Below, piece after piece: positions 43,174-57,900 of a stretch of DNA of 64,000 nucleotides. Position 1 is the stretch's first letter. The number at the start of each line of letters is the position of its first letter. The stretch lies in assembly GCA_003260075.1 (NCBI GenBank), contig QLIY01000748.1, forward strand, positions 17,172-81,171, read 5' to 3'. The DNA comes from Phallusia mammillata. Its lineage: Eukaryota; Chordata; Ascidiacea; Phlebobranchia; Ascidiidae. Below the pieces are notes generated by a model. That model searched no databases and was not told the DNA's origin. It saw only the letters and a program-made list of their open reading frames with translations. A program made the translations under genes and the position numbers.

Positions 43174-46100
43174 TTAATTTAACCAGGAGTTTATTGCCGT
43201 CCAAACACACAAAAGCATCAGTAATGAGCTGCACTTTAGAGCAGAAGCATTATCTCCTTGTTGTCCTGAAACTCCTGCAAAAATATTGATGGAGTTAGTT
43301 GCTGTTACCAGTGGTGGGATTCAATTTTTTTGTCAGCCAGTTCTATCACAAAAGTCATATTTTTGAGCCAAATCTGTTACAAACAGTCAATTGACAGTAA
43401 AACCGGTTCGCTGATCTCATAAAATTTCATAAAATGATTCTATGGAAGTGGCTGAATCCCACCACCCGAAGTGGCTGAATCCCACCACCCTGTAAGTAAG
43501 CTGGAATGAACACTTTTTGCATCAGCAAGTGTTGTTTTGGAGTATTTTACTCAAGACATAAAATTTATTCTTTTATTAAAACAAAATTTAATATTAATAT
43601 AATACAAAAAAAAAAAAAAATTTAGACTAACCTTTTTTTGTTGTTATGTGGTACGTAGTTGATGGCCGGCCGTTTCCTCCCTCGTTGAAAGCACGTACCC
43701 ACAACATATAGTCGTTGTAATGTGGAAGTTTGAATTCGACACTAGGTGGTTCCGTGTAGTGATCCCTTGCATCAGCAGAGGTTTGGTTCACCAGCCAGTA
43801 TTGCACCTTTGTTTGGAATATTTGTGTCAAGTATTACAGGCATAAGTTTAGAACAAGCAAGTATGTTTTTGGTTTGTCTGGTTTAGATCATTATAGTGAT
43901 TATTCTATGCAAATATTTATTCGTTCTGGGTAAAAAAAACAGTGTCTAAAAATATTTGTGTCAAGTATTGAATTTGAATTCATAATTTTATGATAAGCAG
44001 TTATGTGGTTCATATACTTATGCCTCTTGACTTTAATAATTACTTTGTCAATCTCCTGCAGTGCATAATTTTATGATAAGCAAATATTTTTTGTCCCTTG
44101 ATGTCAAAGTATAATTTATCTCCACCAGTTGAGAACCACTGCTGTAGTGGCTATTTTTGTGGAATTTAAAATTTGGTATAGTGCAGTGGTTCCCAACCTT
44201 TGAAGGACCGTTGCCCCCTAAAACTCACTTTTTGGCCTCGTGGCCCCCTTTAAGTAACTCTGGCTTGGACCTGTGCCCCCCTCAAAAATGTAAATAGCAA
44301 TCTCGTGTTGGAATGCTGTATTAATTTCGGCTTTAAACAGGTCAAATAGAGTAACCAAAAATCCGCAATCGTGACAAACCTCAATATAGACAAATAGTAT
44401 GTGAAATGGTCGATTGCATAGGGAATAAAGTTAAAAGGAAATGGCTTTTAGTGGGTGTTTCTTGTGAATCTACACCCGTGGCCCCCCGGAACACAGCTCG
44501 TGGCCCCCCTGGGGGGCCATGGGCCCTGGTTGGGAACCACTGGTAAAAAAATTAAAATGTAATGATAAAAATATGTCGAAGAATGATCGTGTTTGTGAAG
44601 GAACGGTTTTTTAAGTTTTTATTGCTCTCTACAGACACTGAAGATGCTTTTTTTTTATAAGATTCTTTAAAAGATTGGTAACTAATTTTAACCTGGATAC
44701 AAACATTTCCCAACTTGTGATATAGATAACAACATGTTTAGAAACCTAGTATTTAGGCAAGTGAAGGTGTTAAAATTATCTTACAACATATCCTTGTATT
44801 GCGCTTTCAAATGTCGAAGGTTGAACCGGGTCCCATTGGGCAGTTAAGTCCAGTCCGAGGACCTTTAATTTGACATTGATCGGAGCATTGTCTGGTGGAG
44901 GTCCGGTAGTCACAAACAAGAATGAAAAGTCGCTCCAGGGTCCGAGTCCTGTAAAATATGGGGGGGGGGTGTGGAATTTATAATTTGGTATAGTGTATTA
45001 AAATGTAATGATAAAATATGTTGAGGAATGATCGTGTTTGTGATGGAACTATTAGGTTTTTTAGGTTTTTATTGCTCTCTACAAACGCTGAAGATGCATT
45101 TTTTATAAGATTTCTTTAAAAGATTGTCAACTAATTTTTAACCTGAAAACAGGCATTTTCCAACTTGTGACATAGATAACAATATGTTTTGTGAATAGAA
45201 ACTTGGTATTTAGGCAACAAGTGAAAGGTGGTAATTTGTTGAAGGGCAACAAGTGAAAGGTGTTAAAATTATCTTACAACGTATCCTTGTATGGCACTTT
45301 CGAATGTCGAAGGTTGAACCGGGTCCCACTGGGCAGTTAAGTCCAGTCCAAGGACTTTCAAATTGACATTGATCGGAGCATTATCTGGTGGAGGGCCTGT
45401 CGTGACAAACAAGAATGAAAAGTCGCTCCAGGGTCCGAGTCCTGTAAAATATGTGGAATTGAGTCTTGATTGTAACAAAGCAGAATGTATAGCTGCATAC
45501 AAATATGGTTGAACACATTTGTTTTCAGTACAGATCGGCAGACTATTCGGCACTGCTGACCAGTTTAAGACAGGCAGAATTTTGTGGTCTGGGCCTGAAA
45601 TATTTTTTGTCCAACAACCATTTATTTATTTTGACAATAATTTGATAGAAAGGGTTGTTTTGCTGCTATTAGGTTCTTGAGCTTACGTCTTACAAGTATT
45701 ATTTGTCGATAAGACCCTCTTTATGTAAATCAACACAACATGTGTTGGGGGGGGGGGACCGCTGACCAGTTTAAGACAGGCAGAATTTTGTGGTCTGGCC
45801 CTGAATTCCATTCTATTTTTCATGTGAATGATGTGATAGAAAGCAAGGGGGTTGGTTTGCTGCTAATAAGTTTTTGCCGTTACACCTTATGAGGAACAGT
45901 TGTCATTGAGACTTTTTGTATTCCATTGACACAACATGTATTTTCCTGCTAACAAAATACTCATGGACCGACACTTACTACTACTATGGACCTGTGTTTA
46001 TCAACTCCTGTTTTATGACAAATTATTTCCAAGCAGCATCGGTTATAATTAAGAGATATTCTGGCTATAGACATAAAATAAACAGAATCATTTGTATCTC

Positions 46101-49100
46101 CACCTATGTTATAGATTGCTGTCAATGTTTTTTAATTGTGGTATTTCCCACCTGCTGAATTGAACCCGGCAGCTTTCAGTTTGTAGTTGTAATTTGCTTG
46201 GAGGCCTTCTAACTTTATGTAAGGTGTCGCATCTGCAGTTGTGAAATTTCTCCATTGTTTTGGATTCTCGCATGGGTGGGGGGGGGGAGTCCTGCTGACA
46301 AAATACTCTTGGTCCAACACTTTACTATCAACCTGTGTTTATCAACTTCTGTTTTATAACAAATTGTTTCCAAGCAGCATTGGTTATAATTAAGAAATAT
46401 TCTGGACATAGAATACACAGCATCATTTGTATCTCCACCTATCTTATAGATTGCTGTCAATGTTTTTTAATTGTGGTATTTCCCACCTGCTGAATTAAAG
46501 CCAGCAGCTTTCAGTTTGTAGTTGTAATTTGCTTGCAGTCCTTCTAACTTTATGTAAGGTGTCTCATCTGCAGTTGTGAAATTTCTCCATTGTTTTGGAT
46601 TCTCGCATGGGTTGTAGTCAATCATACTGCAAATTGAAACCTGAATGAAATAGATCAATGATCAAAGTTTTTGTTGTGTCAAATTGTCAAACAGGTTTTA
46701 AACCATTGAATAAAGTGTTGCTGCCAGGCATAATGTATTTTTAGCTCTTCCAGCAGTCTTTTTTATAATATGGCAACATTTCGATGCCCCATATGAGATG
46801 CCTTCATCAGGGTAATGACATAAATTCAAAACACAAACTTGTTATAAGGCAACAAAGGCAGTGAAACACACACACACACAAAAAAGAGCAGTGGTAAAAA
46901 AACTCAGTGCACACCAATGGCCGAGTGATAACATCTATCTCAATGGTGCAAAAGCGACCGCTAAGTTATCAGCATTAGAATGTCTGTTTCAAACCTACCT
47001 GGTAGCCCTGTGTGTAACCATTTGTGTTTGATAAGTAGTTCCATGTGATTTCAGCCGAGTAAGCCTTTGCACTTTGTCTTTTGAAGCCAGTTGGGCTTTG
47101 GTTTGGAGCTGAAACAACAATTGTTGAACTTCTGTTATTGGCAACAGATTGTGTATGTGTGTAAAATATTCAATATTGTTATCTGATGATTTACTTATAA
47201 TTAGGTTAATTTGCAGTCGAACACATGTCGGGTTAAAATGACTACTTTGTAAATTACTACTTTGACTACAGATTGTGAATATGTGTGAATCATTCAATAT
47301 TGTTATCTAAGGTTTCATTGAATTTATCTCTTGTGTATTTGTGTAATTTGCGGGTAAAATGACTGCTTGGTGACAACTTTTGTCATGTTGGGATTTTATT
47401 TTTGAGAGTTTTGTGACTATTTACTGGTTAATGTATTTATTGTAACTTACGTAATTCTGCTGTGTAAACAACCACTTGATCACTGAACGGACCATTGCCG
47501 TAAGCATTGTCAGCACGGACCCTCACTTCGTAAGGTTTAAAGATCTCCGATGAATTGACCTGAATACAAAAGAAAAAATGTCATTTAGAATTATTGATAT
47601 TACTTAGCTGACAATCCTTATTCAAATGGACTGATGATGCCATATTTTTGGGCAAATCTATATCCGCAGTGGTTTGCAATAAGCAACACACAGCTGATTT
47701 GAGTGTGCTGAATTTATCCACTAATTAATGTCAATATTTGTGACTGGAATCGTCTGTTGAGCATCTGTGGATCAGGATGATTTCTGTATTAGTACATCTT
47801 TAGTCATTTAGGATTTTTTCATTTTTTGCTGATTACAAAAGTTTCTAGCATAATATTTCGATTTAGAGGCAATTATTGTTGACAGCAGAAGTTAAACTAT
47901 ACTTGGTCAAGTCAGCATATGAGTTTGGGGACAAAGTTTCATTTTAAATAAGGAGGAAATATTTCTCGGAACACATAACATGGGGTTTGATAAACTTTGG
48001 TGTTTTGTCCGGTGAACAAGTTTCTCATCTAAAAAACTTTCATGGAGAATACTCAAATAATTTATTTTAAGAGAATTAGAAACAGACATTGCATTTTTTG
48101 ATTGTAGAATTTTTTTACAATAGTGTATTTGTAACAGCCAACCTGAAAAATTGTTTGTGTGGCTTCGGAGCCGACTTCAACTTGATCGAACCATGGTTTG
48201 TCACTAGGTGGGGCAGGAGATCCATTGAGGTCGATGGGAAGATGGACGGGAACGCTGGGATCTTCTTTTCGCATCGAGATTGTGTAGGTGACTGTCGGAG
48301 ATCCGTAAAACTTCTTTGGGAATGGCTGTGAATGGGATATAGCTGGTGTGAAGCGATGAACTTGTGTGGTTTTGTGGGTTTAGGTTTTGCACAAGCATCA
48401 AGCCAGTAAATGATAAGCTGCATATAAGGTCTCATCGGTGCCGCTGGTGACGAGAGGTAGGTTGTATTGGCTAGTGTACCCATCAAACGGCACTCCAGTA
48501 TGTTGGAAGTAAGAGGGTAAAGACCCAAACCTGTTCTGTGTGATGCCGCAACTGGGCATACGTCACACTACATGGCTAGCCAACAAACTAGACTGATGTC
48601 GGATGGGTTCACTAGCCAATACGGCCGATCTCTCGTTACCAGCTGCACTGATGAGACCTTATAGGTTGAAACAGTGTGCAGTGTCTGCAGACTTCTCTGT
48701 TGCTAAAACTAATTTGATTTTTGAAGGTACCACAATGTTGTAGAATGGTTTTAATAGGAATATACAAATATACAGTAAACCTTTGAACCTAAAAATTGTC
48801 ATATTAGGCAATAATCTGGATTAACGGATGTCAAATAGTCATTGCCTACCACATTACAAATTGTTTGTACCTCAAGTTTTGTATGAATTAGGTGAAGGTC
48901 TGGATTTATCAACTGCGGTTTAAAAAAAAGCCCTCAAGAAAATTTGCTGTTTTGGTTAAATATATGAGAAAGCAATGTTTTAAAACACAGAATTCCCAGC
49001 TTGCAATTCGACCAGATCTTTGGTGCAATTATGCAGATATTTTAGTTTATTTCCTTACCTCCCAAGTGACAACAAGCTGCCCGGGCGTTCCTCCTCCACC

Positions 49101-52100
49101 AGATATGCCTGTTGGGGCTGCTACTGGGGCTAAAACACATAAAAGGAACAAGTTTTGTGATGTGTTTAAATAAAGATGCACATTCATGTCACTTTTTACA
49201 GCCGTTTGAGCCAATGTTGTTTTTCATTAAACTTATGAACTCACAATGGTCTTTTTTTGTTTGTTTGTAACAAACACTTTCAACACTGCAATGAACTCAA
49301 TGTATTAAGATTAAAAGAATGAATGTTTTGCAGATAGAATGTTGGTCTTGAACTGACTGGGATGGTGGTATATGGTAAGCTTCTCTATTTAAATTGTTAC
49401 AGAAAGTATGACCATAATTGTTGCACAAATTAAATGGAAATGTTTTTTTTTTAATTGTAACTTCAAGCTTTTTTTTCTAGCTCTAAAACAAGTTTCAAAA
49501 TATTTTTAGGTGCAAAACCCACCTCCCTTCAAAGTATAGGAAGGAGTACTTTCTTCGCTGGCTTTCCCTTTTCCCATCTTGTTGAAAGCATAAACTCGAT
49601 ACAAGTAATTATTGTGGGGGAGGAGATTAAAAACTTCGCATGATGTTTTGTTGGAAATGCAAGCTGAAAACCATGTCATGTCGTATTCGTTCCGGGCTTC
49701 TGCTTCGTAACTTGTCACCGGTGCCCCATTGTTTTTTGGCTCACTCCACGCAATGTTTTGTGTCGTGGTCGATGAGCTTTGGATCACGACATTGCTCGGT
49801 GGATCCGGTGGAGCTGCAAGTAAGTTATTACATTAATTTGTTTAAACTAATCAAGATGAAAGAAGGAGTGTTGTTATAGCTATTAATCAAATACACTGTT
49901 TTAATTTAAAGTAAGGCTGTGTTTTTCAAGGCAATAGTTTTCTTTTTAAAGAGAAAAGGTTTTACTTAACAAACTGTGTTTTTTTTCTATTTTTCTGTAC
50001 CATAGATTTGTTGGTATATTTTAGTTTGATTTTCCAAATAATGTTGAGACTTAAAAAATCACCACAAACCGGACAATTTGTATTTTAATTAAGATGCAAC
50101 TTAGGTTTTGTTCAAACTATAACTGTGTTTTTCTGTTTTATTTTTTCACATTCTATAACTTTTATAATTTAATTATAAATAATTGCCAAGGAACTCGTGT
50201 GTATAGAATACATCATGCAGACACTTTTTTCTACATTTCTTTTGTAGTTTGTTTAAAAAAGCATTAGGTTCATTAGGTAACTGTGTGAAATTTGGAAACA
50301 AGGTTAAGAATTGCTGAAAAAGAAACAACTTTTTGTTGTGTATCTCATATTAACTTGTTGCAGTGTGGTTTTACCGAGCACATCCACTAAGATTTGAGCG
50401 CAGTCTGTTCCAACGTCGCTCGACACACAACATTCATAAGTTCCGATCTGGTCGCTCCCAACATCCAGTAACTGAAAAGAAAGTACATGGATGTGTAAAC
50501 TATTTACAAAGGTAAGTGTTGTGATTTTGTAACAATTCTTGTAAATTATTGTAAAATGTATCGAGCCAATAATTGTAAGCTGCTAACAGTGGACACTGTT
50601 TCAAATTATAAAGTCTCATCAGTGCAGCTCGTGACAAGAGATCCCCCTTTGGTTCAAGCAGTTGCTTGGTCATTGTGAGCCAGTTTCCTCTCTGTTTTTT
50701 TCCCAGTTGTGGCATCGCACAGACTAGGTGGGGCATGGATTTTTACCCTGCTGCTCCCAACAAACTAGAGTCCAGTTAGATGGCTATACTAGCCAATACG
50801 GCCTACACTAGCCAAAAAACCAGCTGCACTGATGAGACCTTATAGGTTGAAACAGTGTGCACTGTCTTGTGAATAATTTGTAAAACTTCACAACTTTTTC
50901 AATTACCTCCAAAGACCCTCCAGTTTGTGCATAATGCTGGTTCCACTTGTTGATAGTTTGATTATTTTGTGTCCAGCTCCACTTTATAACCAACTGCAAG
51001 TCATGACTTTCAGAACACTCAAGCATAATCGCATCACCAGCTTGAAGGTTGACATCACCCACTGTGTGCGTGGTAACAGTTGTCGGCGCTGAAACAATGG
51101 GAGGGTGGAAATAGATTTTATTACATGCAAATTTTAATGAGACCTTTTGTTGACTGAGCCACATCTTTATGCATGTCACTATTCTGTCTTATGAAATTAG
51201 TTTGTTTCCAACAATAAGTTACATTTTAGTGGGTTTGTTTTCATGTTTTCTATTCCGTAATTATCAAATTATTATCAAAACAAGTGTGTTTAGTTTTGAC
51301 CTAAAAAATTAGTTTCATATTTGGATTGAAGTAGGATATTTTAAACGCTAATTTTAATTTATCTGATTTTATTTTAGCCATGTTTCTAGTGGTCTGATAA
51401 TGAACTTACTTTAATATGTTTATTGCTGTTATATTGTCATATTTTTGCATTAATTGTTTCTTTAAAGCTTACTTACTAAATAAGGAGTCTCCATACATTT
51501 AAAACCACTTAAAAACCAAGTTTCTACTCACAGTAAACCTTCAACGATGTGAAGCCTGAAACTTCTCCCAAACTGTTGCTGGCAGTGCAAGTGTAATCTC
51601 CGGCGTCTGACGTATTCACGTGCGATATTTTCAAGTTGCCTCCGTCAACCAGGGAAAACCTGCTGACAAAACAATCGTGTTTGTTGGTCATAACAAGGTG
51701 AGGTTAACTAGGTGCTTTTACTTCATAACCAAAGTCTAATTAGGAACACTATACACGGACTTATAAAGTAATTTGATCATAAAGTCTAATTAAAACACAA
51801 GTTTGTCCAACCTATTGTTAGGCAATAAAGCCTATGGAGCCATTTGTGTCAAAAATGATACAGTGGGTTTAGAAAAATAACACATAAATTGTCGGATTTT
51901 TACAAACTGGAGAGCTTAGACGCGAATTAGATTTGCCAAATTGAATGAAAATTTCAGGTTCTAGGTGAGGTTGCCATGGTTACTCACTTTTCTGAGGTCA
52001 GATCGATCACCTGACCGTCTTTACTCCAATCAAATGTCGGGGCTGGTGCAGCTATGACATCACAGTTGATTATGACATCACTATGCAGTGCTGCTTTCTC

Positions 52101-54872
52101 TATGTCGTCCATTTGTTGGTTGAACATCGGAGGATCAGCTAAAAATTACAAGTTTTCAGCTTTTGTAACACTTGATAAACACTAATGAAAAAAATAACAG
52201 CCCAAATAAATGTAAAAAGAGACATGCTTTATATTTTCATTTTGTCAAATGCTTATGCCATCATCAGTGATACTTGGTTGATAAACATTCATAAAAATAT
52301 TTATTTTTTACTGAAGTTCATTAAACTTTTTAAAATCCAGGAGTGTTTGAAAAGTGTCAAGCAATTTTACATATCATGACGATTTAAGAGCACAAAAACA
52401 TTGCTAAAATCCATTATTTTCCATAAGTTTTCATAATTGCAATTTAAAAAAATATCAAGTAATTATAAAAAGTTTACAAATTTTTCAAAATTTAAGTACT
52501 CAATTTTAAATTTTCTAAAGATTTTAAATTTTAAATCTTTCAGAGGTTTTCAATTTTCTAAAGATTTTCAATTTTTAAGGTTTTCATACTTGCAATGGAG
52601 AGATGTGCACTGGAGAATATATATCCTAGGTTGTTTTGTCCAACACATTGGTACATTCCCACGTCTGTCGTGTTCACTGCCACCACAGTGAGTTCACTGC
52701 CATCTTGTGTGTCTGTGATCACCACATTATCGGTGTTCGACAACCTTACTCCGTCTTTCAGCCAGAAATACGTTGCTTGTGGATTCCCCAGTGCACTGCA
52801 GCTGAATTTTGCTGGTGTCAGTTGCTCAACAACTTCCGATGAAATCTGTTTCGTCCACTGTGGCTCATCTTGGGATTCAAGTGAGTTTTTTTGTTAAGTT
52901 TTATGAAATACAACTTACGATGTAAATTAGGTCGTTTTTTGCATGTTGTGGAAATAATATTTATTAAAATTTTGAGGTGGTTTAAAGATTTTCAATCTCC
53001 CCACTTTCATGCAATGACCATTTCTTATCAGTTTTGGAAAAGTAACAAACAACAATAAAATATTGGAACATTGAAAAAACACAGATTGTGCTGAATTTAT
53101 TCTAAACTACATGTGTCTGCTCGTAAAGTGTGCATATGTAACAAGTGTTTCTGACTTTTTAAAAGTTTAGTTCTTGAACTTGAAAGTTTTAGAATCGAAT
53201 CTTTGATAATTATTATTTGATAAAAATGTGAAAAAATAAAAAGTTGGTTGCATATGACGGACTGAAAACCCTAATAAGTGTCATCCACCATTTGTTTGTA
53301 CGTTTCACCTACATTATATCTTCAGTATCTTATTGAAATCGATAAATATTGGATGGCTTCAGATTTATCAAAGTTCCCAGTCTGTTATTATATGTGACTG
53401 ATGTTTCCATCTCGTACTGAGTCCCTGGTGTCTTGTGATTTATAATATACTACACTTTATGTGCTTGAGCATGTTTGAACTTATTTTGCATATTACAGTT
53501 GGAATTTTATATTTAGTTATGAAATGGTTCGACTGGGGATAACTGCTCGGTTGAACAATTTCTAATCTTGTGAAACTAGTTTTGTCCAAACCCACATTGA
53601 AGTTCAAGTTGTCCTTGTGATGTCACTGTTGCCAAACTATTAGCTGCCGTGCACTCGTATGTCCCTGCCATATCATCTGTGACATCTTGTAGTATTAGTT
53701 GTCCTGATGGTGAGATTGCATGGTTGGGAGGCATTTGTCCATTAACTTTGCTCCAACTGATTGTTGGTGTCGGTCTGAAACATAAAGTTATTTGTAATAG
53801 TCTGTCAAAATTTGCAAGTGATTTGGATTGTTGTTAATCCTAAGACATTTATCTCAAATTTTTACACAGAACAACGTGTTTGTTTGGTGATTGTAGAGTT
53901 TGGGGTATAACAGCTTTTAGATTTTAAGCCTAACTTTAGTCTGTATAGTTTGAAATATGAATACAAGACTGGGTTAAAACTGTCAAGTTTTGAAGCTAGT
54001 TCATTTTAATTTGTTGATAAGTTACGGAGGTTTTCAACATGGTTTGTGTGGTAAATGGTGCTGTAGATTTCAGTTTCACGTTTGAGTCAGAGATTTTGTT
54101 TCATGTGAGTCGTGATTTCGTTTCATGTGAGTCGTGATTTCGTTTCATGTGTGAGTCGTGATTTTGTTTCACGTGTGAGTCGTGATTTTGTTTCACGTGT
54201 GAGTCGGTGATTTTGTTTCATGTGAGTTGTGATTTCGTTTCATGTGAGTCGTGATTTTGTTTCACGTGTGAGTTGTGATTTTGTTTCATGTGTGAGTCGT
54301 GATTTCGTTTCATGTGTGAGTCGTGATTTTATTTCTCACCTTCCAGCTGCGAAACACTGTATCACGGTGATTCCCCCTCGCTTTGCTGTCGTCACAGGGT
54401 CAGGTTCAAGCATGAACCGGGCAGGCATGTCCGATACTGAAATATATTGTAAGACACAGTGAAGTCGCTGTCAACATGTTTAAACTTTAAACTATAGCGT
54501 TGTTTACCTACTGCGTTATAAAAAAACGCATTAAAATCGTGTTCCGAGTGAGCTATTATCTTACCTTAAAAGCTGAGTGACAAAACTGTGTACGAAATGC
54601 TGTTCTAGTTTGTACCAAAAGTCATCAGTTTTACCATAGATTTAAAAGTTAGGGCAACTGGTTTAAACTAGTGTGCGGCGTTCGGACGCCGATCGGCCTT
54701 TAAAAAGTTTTTTTCGGTTATCAGATAAACGTTAACCGTTATCTGCTCAAAACATTATGCGGTTTTTGTTGAACAACTGTACATTTGATTGTAGACGCAT
54801 TTCAGGTACAAATCATTAACATCCAAATGGGTAAAGTTGTTGAATGCGTGCTTTGGCAATGAGCATAGGACA

Positions 54873-54924
<52 letters not shown>

Positions 54925-57900
54925 CAAGCATTAGTTTTGGCGGGATTTTCATCCCACACATTTTGTTTGTTTGCTACAGGTTAACCATTAGCAAATATCT
55001 GAAACCCCAGACTCCATATGTCGGTTGGACTCAACGTGCTGTTTGGGGGGGGGGTCACTCTACACATTTTGTTTGCTTGCTACAGGTTTAACCATTAGTG
55101 ATAAGAGGTTAGCAAACATCTGAAACCCCAGACTCCATATGTCGGTTGGACTCAACGTGCTGTTTTCATATGAAGCCAGCAATAGCCGGTTTGAAATTGA
55201 TTCAACAAAACAAGCAAAGCTTTGTTTTGTTTATTTCCTGTTAACAAGGTTTTACAACGCCCGGTATAATTCTTTTTATTTATTTTGACGAATTGGAGCG
55301 ATGCGGTCGGTAGTAAAAATTTATTTTTTTCACTTTATACCTGGTGATTTCTGATTTATGTTCACGTTTCTATTATTCTAATCTTCGTTAAAACCGCTCA
55401 ATGTAAAACACATTCTATCACACACAAAAACCGGGTCAAGCAGGCTTTGTAAAATTCCACGCAAACTTTGAAATCGACTAATAAAAGCAGCTTTACACAC
55501 GTAAATTTTTTTATCAGACATTGAAATAATCATACTTTATGCATTTTTAATGTGTGTTTGGGCCGTTAAGTGCATCATTAAAACAATCGTACCTGCAGCA
55601 TCAACCTTCAATTCCACCAAACTCGACATGCGTTCCTGTTTTTGTCCGTTTAATTCCCAATTACTCTTCACCTTGCATAAGAACTTTCCACTATCTCCTT
55701 GCACTGGGTTTGCAAAGTACAACTTTCCGTCTTTCTGCGACACGAAGTGAGTTCGGTTGCTGTTCTTCGATGTGATGAATTCCAACTCAACTTTCTCCCA
55801 GTAAAATGCGACGCTCCACTCTGTCAAAACAAACATTACTTGGTATTACTAACGCCCCCTTTTTGCAACTTCGTTGTTCACGCCCTGAAGAACCCCCCTT
55901 TGCAACATGGTTGTTCGCGCCCTGAATAGCCTTTCCTTTCTAACAGTGTTTCATACCGGAACGGAACGAAATAACGTTATTCGTTGTGAGCAAATTATTT
56001 ATTTCGTTCTGGACCGATATTTTCATTTCGTTCCGGTCTGACCGAAATAAATTACTAACGGTATTTTTCGGTATTTCGGTCTCAACAAAAGAACATTTTT
56101 TTCTGGTCTTTGCAACTATTAAGCGAAAAAATAAAGAAAGTTGCAACACACAAGATTATTATCCGTAATTGTTACGTCACATAACATTTGTCAATGATGG
56201 TCAAACGGATGTAAATTGTAGTATCTTTAATTTTTATTATAGCCTAGCTTAGCCTAACGGCGCGAAATTTTCAGCAATTGTTACATTTCAAAAGTCCAGA
56301 ACGAAATACCGGAATAAAATATAACGGTATTTCGTTCCGTTCCGGTATCTTGAATATTTTTTATTTCGGTATTTCGTTCCGGTATTTGAGCCAAAAATTA
56401 TTTATTTCGTTCCGGTATAACGTTCCGTTCNATTTGAGCCAAAAATTATTTATTTCGTTCCGGTACAACGTTCCGTTCCGGTATGAAACACTGCTTTCTA
56501 ACTATCTTGATCGCACATTGAAGAACCAACCCCCTTTTGTAACTATCTTGTGGGTGCCCTGAGAATCGTCACTCCTTTTGTAATAATCTTGGCCGCGCCC
56601 TGAAGAGCAATTGTCTTTAACTTGCTGCCCACTTACGTGGTTCGTATGTAATCTGTGGACATTCCAGCGCAATCCCATCTCCCTGGCTTGTCGGGATCGT
56701 TGCTTGGACGATGTTTGGGAAGTTCTTGATATCTGCAACAAAAATCGTTGTTTAAAAGTTAATTACCCCAGCAACAATTGCAGCAGGCGGGAAAATGGGA
56801 TCGAAACTACTGCGATCATCATATGATTGAAATAAATTCCACAAAACCTAATCCTACTTTTTTTACGAGCCGATGTTTGTGCAACAAAATAATCGCTTCC
56901 TTGTGGAAATAGCTGACGTTGTCAGGTTGAAAATTGCCTTTTTCATTTCGTGTCTGGGTTTATTGCGAATTTTACGAGATGAAAAACACGTCAAATTTTT
57001 TTACGAGTCAATGATTGATGACTGTGCCGTATAACGTGAGGCATTGAAGATGGGAAAATAAACTTCTGCTGTCAGGCTGGTTTAATTCATAATGCATCGC
57101 TCGCTGCTACATAAAACCTAAACCAAAAATAAAGTTGCCTTGATGTTTAAATTAAAATAATTTAAGTCTATAAACTTATTGAGTCTTTGGTCTTATAGTA
57201 AACATGCAAAACTGACAATGACGTCATGCGGTGACGTAGTTGTGACGTGAGCAACCAACAGTGGGCGCCAGAGACGTGGTCAATTTGAATTCGATAAACG
57301 CATGTTGATGTCGATTGGCTGCTATTTTATTAAGAGGAGATCAATGGGAATTCACTTCCGCATTGTAATTAGATTTTAATTCCACAAATTGTTTGTTTTT
57401 CCGCTCGGGGCAAAACAGGGTTGCTGGGTTTGGTCCGGTAGAGCGGGTTTTGTTTTTTAGTCTTTAAACTTGCTTATGACGCTTTTGCTTGTTGGTCATC
57501 GCTCTTACACAACCCACTTACATTCAAATATGAGGTTTCCATAGTTACTGACGACAATCCCATCCTCGCTCTGCACCACGCATTGATATTTTCCTTCGTC
57601 ATCCGCTTGTGGAGTCGAGATCGTTAATGTTCCACCGTTTGTTTGGTATCGAGATTGTCCTGTACAGAGAAAACTTGATTTGTCAGTTCATGGGCATGTG
57701 TCAGGCGTCGTCATGTGTCAGGTGTCGTCATGTGTCAGGCACTGTCTCGTGTCGGCCGTGCTGACCAACACATGTGCTTAATATCAGTGATGTACCGAAT
57801 CGGCAAAATTTCGATTCGGCCGAAACCGAATCAACCGAATCATTTATGACGTCACGCAAAGTCGTAACCTACACGTTTGACATGAAAACAGAAGTTTATC

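Noticed and set aside
48115-48528. 137-aa minus-strand frame over a contactin exon
   Set aside because: It is out of frame with the contactin exon 48325-48143, whose own frame matches the family.
54229-54462. Frame with repeated VSRDFVS
   Set aside because: Intronic minisatellite in contactin on the opposite strand; no splice or homology support.
54755-55091. Open frames with poly-Pro or poly-Gly stretches
   Set aside because: Same artefact: a 49-base G run in a contactin intron.
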